The notes beneath the pieces were generated by a model. The model saw nothing but the letters and a program-made list of their open reading frames with translations, did no database searches and had not been told where the DNA came from. The position numbers were made by a program, and so were the translations under genes. A DNA stretch of 64,000 nt from Azorinus chamasolen (Eukaryota > Mollusca > Bivalvia > Cardiida > Solecurtidae): contig OY755241.1 of NCBI GenBank assembly GCA_963576725.1, positions 25,270,449 through 25,334,448 on the forward strand, read 5' to 3'. Below, piece after piece: positions 17,938 through 29,600 of this stretch. Numbering within the stretch: position 1 is the first letter of the stretch; every line of letters starts with the position of its first letter.

Positions 17938-18175
17938 ATGGAACAACTTAGAAGTCTTAAATCTCTGTCTCAGTCTTTTCTCCAAATTCCATTCAAGACA
18001 CGGGCAACTGTCCTTGGAGTAACAGCTAGTTTGGCATTGATAGGCTTACTTGCAGCATTGTTAAAGCGAAAGAAGAGAGGTCACTGCAAAAATGATAGAC
18101 GAAAGAAGTATATGGAACTCCAGCGAGAGAGAGAAAGGACTGGGAGATTGCCAGTATCACACAGCCCAAATGGCG
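17938..18175 (+). CDS. MIGA: MIGA exon 1 (start, membrane anchor)
   Basis: Codes MEQLRSLKSLSQSFLQIPFK, a membrane helix with ATVLGVTASLALIGLLAALL, then a basic KRKKRG / NDRRKK cluster typical of outer-membrane anchors. The donor is GCG|GTGAGT, leaving one base over. Confidence 0.88.
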
Positions 18176-21100
18176 GTGAGTAATACCTGTCTAGAGCGAC
18201 CACCCAAATTAATCTAATTCTGTTTATGGAAGACAGGAGGTAACTTAATACCGGACAAAAGTTATGCAGAAAAGTCCTCTAGGTTTATGTGAAAAGGTGT
18301 TAATATGACTGTTCAAAAAGAGTTTTAATTTTGATCTTTGAGGTAGAAGAGGCTCCTATAGGATTTTTCTGCATTTCATTTGACCTGCTTTAACCTTTAG
18401 CCTGCTATGGGCAGATGATTGAATACCTATGCAAACAGTTTGGATCCAGATGAGACGCCGAGTAACTCGGCGTCTCATCAGGATCCAGACTGTTTGACAG
18501 CCTGATTGAATTTTGGTAGACAAATTGATTATAGATTGAATATTTAAAATATAATAGGTGAAAAATTCCTTAAAAATAATTTGCTCAGCAGGCTAAATGC
18601 ATGCTTTTTAAGACAGGTTCTTCAGCTTCTTCTGTACATACATGTATATACAGCCTATAGGGATTAAATACATACAGTATGATTGTATTCTCTAATGCAT
18701 TGAATTGTATTTTTTTTACTGTTAGACACTTGTTTAAAAAAAAAAATATTAGAAGTGAATGATGTTAGAGTGAACTTGATATTAGACAAGCCAAAAGAAA
18801 TGCAGTTTTTACATAGCCAATACATATATTTTAGCAATTGTTAGTTTCTCAGTATAAAGCTCATGCTACCATTTTCCATTGGAATTTAGAGTTGCCATAC
18901 AGAAGTCGTAGTCCAAGTTCTATCAGGTCACTGTTGAAGCAGAAGTCTTTGTCTGGCTCTACCGCTAGCCTTGGTGCAGTTTCCACAAGTACCACATCGA
19001 CCATCATCCACCCTTCTGCAGTAGATACAACAGACATGTCACCTCAACAACTTTGCCAGTTGGGTAAGCCTCTATGTAGAAATTTAATCATACTTTATTT
19101 TGACAATGAATGTGTGGAGATCCATATGAAAAACATATTAAGGAAATCTATGGGGAACATTTTCCAGCTTTAGGCATAAAGTGTGTTAATTAAACCTTTT
19201 TTAGAATAGCTCCTTTATTTCATTGTATTTCAAGAATAGCTCTTTTATTTCATTGTATTTCAAGAAAAGCTCCTTTATTCCATTGTATTTCAAGAATGAC
19301 TCCTTCATTTCATTGTATTTCAAGAATAGCTCTTTTATTTCTCCAACAAACCCACTTTTGTGACCACTCTTTAGAATAATCTCTTTGAGATGATATAAAG
19401 TGTGGTCACATCAAAGTGTTTGGTGGAAAAATGAAGATTTTAGTATGAATTGCACATGGCTGGCCATGATTTTGTATATTTTTATGCTCCAATGGGAGGG
19501 GGGGGCATATTGTTTTTACTCTCTCTGTCTATTAGTTTGTTTGTTTGTTGGTTTGTCCCCAACTTTAATGTTGGCGACAATTTTGTAGCCATTGCACATA
19601 CATACCTCAAACTTGGCATGCCAACATTTTAAGGGGTGACTTTTTAAGGTCAAGGTCATACATCAAGGTCAAAGGTCAAACTACAGGTCAAATTTAGATT
19701 GGCGATAAATTTGTCATCATTCAACATACATACTTCAAACTTGGCATGCATGTGCAACTTATGGAGGTGAACATTGTTAGGGGTGACTTATTAAGGTCAA
19801 GGTCATACATCAAGGTCAAAGGTCAAATTTGGGGCATATCTACTGAATATTCATGAACAAAATTAGTTATATGAAATAATGAAAGTGGAACAGTGTAGTC
19901 ATTTCAGAAACTAAAGAAACAGATCTTTCTAATTCCACTATTAAAAAGAGTATATCCTATAGGAGCCATCTGATCTGGGTCAGCTCTGTTTGCAAACATG
20001 TGGAAACACGTTTATGTGAAGGAAAGGGTTATTTTATAAGCACGGATGTATTTGAAAGCAAGTGGTTGCTGAATGCAAGGTACAAATTATCCTATTGGAG
20101 CTCCCTACAGAAATGTTGCTTAATATATGATGAAAGTAATACAGAAATCTGCCAGAGGAGCTCTCTGCAGAACATTCATCCTGCATTAATTTGACTATCA
20201 CCTGTCTTTAAGACCTATAATTAATTAGACCTTTTTAGTGTTTCTGTAGATAGTTATTACTATAGGGTTAATCCTACCGTAATTTGAAAATTGTGACGTA
20301 TATGAGGTTTTTAATGGTCGCAAATTATTTTAATGGCGACGCTGAAGGTGGAGTCATTAAAATAATTTAAGCCCATTAAAAACCTCATATACCGTCACAA
20401 ATTTCAAATTACAGTAGAATTAACCCTATTCTAATGCAATCTTAACATGAACAATGCCAAATTGCTGTTATATCCAATGTGCGCAGGTGATTAAATGAGT
20501 GATGAGGCGAGAATTAATGTCCAGTTACTCTCAGATTTCTTAAAATAACTGGATTTTTTTCACCCAGGTTTACACAAAGTCAAAACACCTGGCCAATTGT
20601 AAGTTCACTATTACATTTGTCATGAATAATTATGCGATAGCTATTTCACATGTTCATTACACATTCAATACACATGTCAGGAAAAGTAACGTTATCTTAG
20701 TCTTTGGCGCCATACGCAAAAACGTAGTCTGTAACAATGACGTCATGAATAGCATGATAAATAAGGTTGAATCTGGATCACAACGCTTAGAGTATCTCAA
20801 TAATTCTCCACATGACATATAAGAGACCAGTCATGTTGTGACAAACAATGGAAACTAATAACTTTCAGAATACCGGACTGAACTTGAATATATGTCAATG
20901 TATGGATATGGATTTATCTGTAGATCTAGGTGTTAGACAAACATAGTGCATTAATATATTTTACAGGCTAATTGTGTTATTCGGCCGTGATTGATTGGTT
21001 GAATTTGCGACATATAAAACACTTTTTATATGCCGCAAATTTGGTCACATGAGCCAATCAGATTGCAGGAAATTGTCAGATTGAGTTAGAATATACCTTA

Positions 21101-24100
21101 ATGTTTATTTGAAGGCCTGGACACACTACAGCTGGCTGTAACATACTGGGAGGATGCTGTGATGAAACTAGGCTACCTGGATGATTCCCCTGTGCCGGCT
21201 ATAACAGTAAGTAAATGATAAAAATGTGGAGATCCTTGGATATTCTTTGATTTCCAGAGAATTAATTTTTGGCAATCAAATATATGTCTTAAAGTCATAG
21301 CATAAATGTACAGTATGAATCAGAATATGACAATGTTGAATTTAGTTTGAACATAAAGTAAAACCTCACAAATCCAAAACACTCATTGTCAGTCTTTAAC
21401 ACTTTCCCTCATATAAATGCATTTTCACGCATTTGCAAACAGAGTAGACCCAGATCAGGAGCCGTCTGATCAGGGTCTACTCTGTTTGCTAGTGGAATTT
21501 GATAGATCTGTTTCTTTAGTTTCTAAAGTGGCTACAATGTTCCACCTTTCATATTACATTATAACTATTTTGTCCTTGTGTATTCAGTAGGTACTGGAAT
21601 TTGTAATAAATATAGAACAGGGAAAGGGTTAATACAGGAAGAAAGATTAATGCTGGATGAAAGTCATGCAGTAAACCCTTCTTGGAGCTTTCTGCCGGAC
21701 TTTCAACCTGCATTAACCCATTCCCGCATATTGACGCCTTTTGACGCTTCTGTAAAAGTCACTTTACGAAACCATTGTGATAAATAGAGCATTTGCTCCA
21801 CAGGAGCAAATACTCTATTTATCACAATGGTTTCAAAACTGCACAATTCTGAAAATTTCATTTTCTCTAGTTAGTGCTCCTTTTTGGTAGATTTAATCAA
21901 AGAGGTTGTATCTAAAAATAGCCTAAGTGGGAATGGGTTAAAAACACCTGACTAACAAGTTAAAGTTTGGATTAGCGAGGTTTGCTGTAAGATGGAGATT
22001 GCTTCATTTATTTACTATACAGTATCAGATTAAAGGTAAAGTTATTATCAGGTAAACCTCAAGAGACTGTTTGTATTGAAGTATGGCTCAACAAAAACTT
22101 GTATAGCTATATCTGTGATACAAGCTGTAGATCTATACAAACAGGATGCAGGTATTATGAATTGCTATGGCCATTTTTCCTGTTCTATGTTTATTCCAAT
22201 TTCCAATACTTACTGAATATTCATGGACAAAATAGTTATAATGAAATATGGAAGATGGAACGTTGTAGCCATTTTAGCAAGTAAAGAAACAGATCTCAAG
22301 GAAAGGGTTAAGAAATAATGAATGTATGAATGTTGATTAGTTGAAGTCTTATAATAGCGTCATGACAAAGAGATTTTTTGCCATCGCAGAAATTGTAAAA
22401 AGAGAAAATATATGCTATTTCATAGGAAAACAGAGCAGACCCTGATCAGACAAGTTGTTCAGGAGCTCTCTGATCTGGGTCTTCAAAGGTACCAAATGGT
22501 GTCTTTACAGAGGTAAAGTTTATAATATTGAAGAGAGATTCATGTAATATGGATGTTGATGATTTTGTAGGACCCAGACACAAGTGCACTACAGCACCAT
22601 CTTGAACACCTACTTGAGATGGCATACCATATGCAGGACTCTTATGAGCGGCAAGTAGAGCGACATGCGGATCAGCTTGTATTTGACACTGCCCTGGCAG
22701 CATTCACAGAGACAGAGAGTGCCAGACTAGCCAACAGAGCACTCAGCATCGATTCGTCCAGCGATATAGATTCCTTTGTATCTGCTACAGATGTTAGTGA
22801 ACTACTTTTTGCAGATTTTTTTTATTCCTGAGTTGATTTGTTTGATTAACCCTTTCCCTCATATAAACACTTATTCACACATTTGCAAACAGAGTAGACC
22901 CAGATCAGATGACTCCTAAAGGAGCCGTCTGATCAGGGTCTGCTCTGTTTGCAATTGGAATTTGATAGATCTTTTTCTTTAGTTTAAAAAATGGCTGCAA
23001 TGTTACACCTTCAATATTTCATTATAACTATTTTGTCCATGAGAATTCAGTAGGTATTGAAAATTGTATCAAACATAGAACAGGAAAAGGTTAAGATTTA
23101 CCCTTGTTCACCAATCCATCAGTCAATCCATCTGTCCATCCATCTGTCCATCCATCTGTCTAATTTCATCACACTTTCCTGTGTCATGCCTATCCCCCAA
23201 GAGTATTTGAAATAGAGTTATGAAACTCTGTATAGTGATTGTATGCCTTGGGTATGATTGTGATATGCACTCAGTAACTCTTGAGGTCCTACCCTTTTCA
23301 GCCATTACTACACAGTGGGGAATTACAAGACAAAGTATTACAAAAGATTAATGATGAAAAGTCTGAGTTTCTACATATTTTTGGCAGCTGTTTGTTGGTA
23401 GTATCACCCATTCGTGTTTATTAAGTTGCCATATTATTAAGTTTGTATTCTTGCTCATAATTTATTGGATTATCTACATTTGTCTAAAATGACAATAAAA
23501 CATGGAAATTTGTACCATATTTAAAAGTCATTAAAATAGTAGTTCAAAATAATGTCTTTTTCTGTTATGACTTCTCAGCTTGCTGACCTCTCAGATCTGG
23601 ACACACACAGAGACATGTTCAAACACTTGGTTCTCTATGAGGCAGGCCTGATGGAGCTTAAACATGGATCAGTGTCCTGTAGAACATTGAGGTAAGTGTC
23701 CTGTAGAACATTGGGTCTCCTGTAGAACATTGGGTGCCCTGTAGTACATTGAGGTAAGTGTCCTGTAGAACATTGAGGTAAGTGTCCTGTAGAACATTGT
23801 GTGTCCTGTAGAACATTGTGTGTCCTGTAGAACATTGAGGTAAGTGTCCTGTAGAACATTGAGGTAAGTGTCCTGTAGAACATTGAGGTAAGTGTCCAGT
23901 AGAACATTGAGGTAAGTGTCCTGTAGAACATTGAGGTAAGTGTCCTGTAGAACATTGGGTGTCCTGTAGAACATTGAGGTAAGTGTCCTGTAGAACATTG
24001 AGTGTCCTGTAGAACATTGAGTGTCCTGTAGAACATTGAGTGTCCTGTAGAACATTGAGGTAAGTGTCCTGTAGAACATTGAGTGTCCTGTAGAACATTG

Positions 24101-26604
24101 GGTGTCCTGTAGAACATTGAGTGTCCTGTAGAACATTGAGGTAAGTGTCCTGTAGAACATTGAGGTAAGTGTCCTGTAGAACATTGAGGTAAATGTCCTG
24201 TAGAACATTGTGGTAAGTGTCCAGTAGAACATTGAGGTAAGTGTCCTGTAGAACATTGAGGTAATTGTCCAGTAGAACATTGAGGTAAATGTCCTGTAGA
24301 ACATTGAGGTAAATGTCCTGTAGAACATTGAGGTAAGTGTCCAGTAGAACATTGAGGTAAATGTCCTGTAGAACATTGAGGTAAGTGTCCTGTAGAACAT
24401 TGAGGTAAGTGTGCAGTAGAACATTGAGGTAAATGTCCAGTAGAACATTGGGTGTCCTGTAGAACATTGAGGTAAGTGTCCTGTAGAACATTGGGTGTCC
24501 TGTAGAACATTGAGGTAAGTGTCATGTAGAACATTGTGGTAAGTGTCCTGTAGAACATTGAGGTAAATGTTTTTGATTTTGTTACCTCTAAAACTCTATA
24601 GAAACAGTTTGTGACTGTCCAAAAAACTTGGTATTACATCTGAATTCAAACTGTCAAACATTCTGAATGCATTTCCTCAGAGAAATAGTAGAAACAGGAA
24701 AACCAGGATAATTGTTGTTGATGACAGTGACTAAGTATACAAAACATTGATAAGCTGTTGTCATTGATGATGTTTTGTCATTGATGATGTTTGTCATCTA
24801 TGATTTTCTGTTAGATGATATTTTGTCATTGATGTTTTGTCATTGATGATGTTTTGTCTTTAATGATGCTTCATCTTGTGATTGTTGATGTTTTGTCATT
24901 GATGATGTTTTGTCATTAATGATGTTTTGTCTTTTATGATGTTTTGTTATTAATGATGCTTCTTCATCAAGGATGTGTTGTCATTGATGATGTCTTGTCA
25001 TTAATGATGATTTGTCATTGATGATGTTTTTTGTTAATGATGTTTTGTCATTGATGATGTTTTATCATTGATGTTTTGGTATGTTTTTTCATTGATGATG
25101 TTTTGTAATTTTGTCTTTTATAGATCAGAAATGGCCCACTGTTTGTCAGACACAGAATTTCTGGCTAAACTACATTGTGTAAGATTAGCGTTGGAGGTAA
25201 GGACAGCTAATTATTATAGTGTATCATAAAATTGGATGATTCTACAGTAAAACCTCTCTGTAACGGCCAGTAAATTACACCAAATATTTTGTGTTCAAGG
25301 CAGGTGGCTGCTTAAAGCAAGGTGGAAGTAAAACAGAATGCTCCTATAATTTTGTATTTTGAAACCAGTGATAAAAAGAGCATTTGCTCCTATAGGAGCA
25401 AATGCTCTATTTTTCTCACATAACTCCCCTTATCTCCGGGTTAGAACAACGGGTTAAGATTCTCTGATCTGTAACACGTGTTAGAACACTTTAGAACATA
25501 TATGACGTCATACGTTATTTATGACGTCAAACCATGGAAACCGACGTTTACATGTCATTAAAACGGCGAAATTACACTGTTTTTAGTTATGTGAGAAAAA
25601 GAATCTGATGCTCGTTGTCTTTTAATATCACATGTTCCTAAACTCACCAAGAAAATGTTATTAAGCTCGCCAAAGACTCGCTTAATAATGTTTTCTAAGG
25701 CTCGTTTAGGAACATGTGATCTTAAAAGACAACTTGCAACGGATCCTCTATATCACAATGGTTTCAAGAAGTGGTTATTACAGAGGCATAGAAAGGCTTA
25801 TTTATGGAGGAAAGGGTTAAGACAGGTGGCAACTTAATGCAGGATGAAAGCTCCTATGATGTTAGTGCATCACCTTCTCTCTGTGTTAAGCTGCCAGCTG
25901 TCTCCAAGACCAATGTTTATACTAAATTGAATGTCTGGTTTAGAGGGGTTTTACTGTACACTCTGATTACACCGTTGAAAAGAAATATTCAACAAACTGC
26001 TTCAAAATCTGAATTGGATGACATATTTTATTGATGAAACAGTACTGGATATGCTAAATGTTACATTTTTCTTCATTCAGGATGTTTTCAAGAAGGTAGA
26101 AAACCGAGAGTACTTTATGGACATGGGGAAGAAAATCATAGGAGAGTTATTGGTGCAGGCTGACAAGGTTAGACAAAAAATATCATGTTCAAGCTGCTTA
26201 TCATTCTGTGCTGTGATTTCACTGATAGAAACAGTAAATCAGAGTTTGTAAACAGAGCAGACCTAGATTTTGGACTCCAATATTGCTATCCGACCATGGT
26301 CTTCACTTTTTGCCATTTACACTGTATACATTTCTTACCAAATTGGTACATGATGTTTACAAAATACAACATTTTTACCACATTTTTATGCTCCCACATA
26401 GTGATGGCATATAGGGTTGCCCTTGTCCGTACGTCCGTCCATATGCACATCTAGAAGAATTTATCCGGGCTCTTTCTTGGAAAGTATTTGTCCAAACCAC
26501 ACCAAACTTCAAATACACACATGTTTGTGGCCATTATATCTTGGTCAAGTTTGATAGCCATGTAAATCGCCTTAGGGCTGTTCCAGGAAAAAAGGCCTGT
26601 GTGT

Positions 26605-26666
<62 letters not shown>

Positions 26667-29600
26667 AGGAACGCCGGCCAAAAATAGGGGTACCACCAAC
26701 ACAATTTTAATTTTTTTACCCCCCTAAACGAGAGAATTAAAATAAGTCAGATACCCACAGTCACTAGATTTATATTAACCTTGCCACCCACCACCAAGAA
26801 AACTGAAATTTCTGGTTTAATAGTACTTTCTAGTGTTTTTTTACCCCTCAAACTTGGACAAGTTTTACTATAAATATGAATATGCTGTTTTATGCATATA
26901 GCATTTGCAACTAAATTGTTTTCTGCATGCAAATCATATTGACAGCATATATTGTTATTCTGTTATATGTAATTCAATTCGATGACAGAAATTATTTATT
27001 GTAAAGTTCCAGTGTTTCCAAAACTCCAGGAGCCTCAGCAGGACCAAAATTTTGGCTGTGTGCAAGATATGGAAGAATTTTCTGTCAATGAGACAAATGA
27101 TACCATTTGTCAGAAATGCAGTGGAAATAGTCTCCTTTAGATTTAAATCTAATTAAAATACACTAATCTTGATCAGACAGTCTCATTTAGATATAGAATC
27201 GATGAAACGTTTTCAAAATCAGTGCCCCTACGTCTTTAAAATTTTCGCCGATCTAATCTCTGGATAACCCACTGTGTGTACACAAGGGTTTAGTATTGTG
27301 CTTTAGCCGGGCTGTTTTATTTTTGTGTGGCATTTCCTGCTCGACTGTTTTATCTTGTGCCCAAAGTTTCTGTCAGAATACTGATTGAATTACCGTATTT
27401 AATGCCCCCCCCCCCATTGAAATATGTAATAACCCCCAATACAACACAATTACAATTGAAAAAATCGCCCCCACCAACACAAATTTAACTCTTTATCATC
27501 CCCCACCCACAAAATTTTAATTCATTGACGTTCCTACCCCCCAAGGCCTTTATTCCTGGAACAGCCCTTAGTCGTTTAGGAGTTGCGGCCCTTTATTTGC
27601 AAAAATGACTTTAAAGATATCTTGTCCAGACTACTTCTTGGAAAGTGTTTGTCCAATCCAGACTATACTTTTCACACATGTTTGTGGCCATTATATTTTG
27701 GTCAAGTTCGATAGCCATGTAGATCGCTTCAGTCGTTTAGGAGTTGTGGCCCCTTATTTGCAAAAATGACTTTAAAAATATCTTGTCCGGACTCTTTCTT
27801 GGAAATTATTTGTCCAATCCCCATCAAACTTTACACACATGTTTGTGGCCATTATATCTTGGTCAAGTTTGATAGCCATGTAAATTACTTTAGTCGTTTA
27901 AGAGTTGTGGTCCTTTATTTGCAAAAATGACTTTAAAGATATCTTGTTCAGACCCTTCTCTGACAAAAAGTCTGAAGTGGGAGCATCAGTGTCCTGAGGA
28001 CACATTTCTAGTTACACTAACTTTGTATCAAACCTAATATATTAATTGAAGTTTTGAGGCAGGAGGAGATGTCAAACTTTACCTAGTAATACATCATAAA
28101 ACTGGGAATACTAAGTATTAATAGCTTTCTATGTAATTTGTATATGCATTAAAAATGACTTTATATTAATACTATTAAACACTGTACTTGATAGAGAACC
28201 CTTTTTACGCTTTTGCAAACATAGTAGACTCAGATCAGATGGCTCCTGTAGGAGTCTGGGTCGACCTGATCAAAGTCTACTCTGTTTGTTTATGAAATAA
28301 TATAGATCTGATTTCATACTTTCTGCCATGGCCAAAATATTGTTTTCATATACCTTTATAAAAATTAAGCCAATAAATATTCATGATGTCATACATTGCT
28401 TAAATGACTATTCATGAGGTTAAGGGCTCAAGATTATTTACAATTTTGTCATTTCTGTCGTAAAAGGATCCAGAGGATTTTTACACAGCGTACAGCTCAA
28501 TGTTGGACTTTGTTAACAATCAGGAGAATTGGACTGCCATGGAAGAGGAGTTAAGGCTGAGAGGGGTAAGTGTTTTTGACCTGTAGCTTTGTGAAAACTT
28601 TCTGCAGTTTGGATCCAGATGAGAAACAGATTGACCCAGCTTCACAATATAATTGAGCTTCTTGTCACCCAGATTGTATGACTTTCACTCGTTCCTTCTT
28701 ATAAACACCTTTGCAAACAGAGTAGACCTAGATCAGACAGCTCCTGTTTTGCTTATGGTAAAATACAAATCTGATTTTACAGTTTCTATCTGAGTCAAAA
28801 TATCTTGTGTTCATATGCAATAATCTAATGAATTTTAATGAAGTTATTATTTGTTACACGGAGGATTATATATGAATCAATATAAATAATTAATGTCATT
28901 GCCAGCTACAGTAAGTTATACAGTAAAATCTCTCTATAACGACCACTAAATTACATGAAGTAATTTGTGTTAAAGACAGGTGGCTGCTTAAAGCAAGGTG
29001 AAAGTAAAACAGAACGCTCCTATAGGAGCATTCTGTTTTACTTTCACCTTGCTTTAAGCAGCTGCCTGCACCAAATACCAAACTAATTAACATAATTTAG
29101 TGGCCGTTGTAGAGAGGTTGTACTGTATCAGTTGTGAAGTTTGTTTTATTCTTGATGAATCATGATAACGAGTCATTTCATAATTTTGTCAGAAAAGCTT
29201 ATTGAAGGTTGAACCCTTTTGGTCTAAAAAAATCAACATGAAGAGATAATTGTAAAAGGTGAAAACTATCAGAGTTGGCAACTAGTATGTACAGTGGATG
29301 CCTGCATGTAACATTTATATTTATTATTGTTATAGTTTGTTTCTTTCTTTAAGAATAATATAATTAACCCTTCGCTTGCTATTCAAGTCAATATACCTAC
29401 CTGTAAATAGTGGAGACCCAGGAGCTGTCTCATCAGGGTCTGCACTATTTACAAGTTGATTATGCAACCATTTGCACAGTGATATACTTGTACACAGTGA
29501 AGATATATGTAATTATACAACAGGGCATGGGTAAAGAAGGAGAAATGCATTTTAAAATTCAGCAAGAGAAGGGTTAACGAGATTTTTAATGGCATCATGA

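Larger units (their letters stand above)
25243..25958. mobile_element. Composite foldback: G arms with nested P2 and a further insertion
   Basis: The left arm is G1 (TACAGTAAAACCTCTCTG) and the right arm G3 (GGTTTAGAGGGGTTTTACTGTA). Between them lies a P2 element split at about 25415 and resuming at about 25750 (ATCACAATGGTTTC), ending GGAAAGGGTTAA at 25819. The insert holds the two inverted-repeat blocks described separately. Confidence 0.6.

Noticed and set aside
23635..24558. Three overlapping minus-strand open frames of 259-307 codons
   Set aside because: They are translations of the 18/24-bp donor array in all frames (units are multiples of three without minus-strand stops), antisense to MIGA.
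26451..26702. Proline-rich minus-strand frame
   Set aside because: The proline run is the poly-G tract; no flanking domain.
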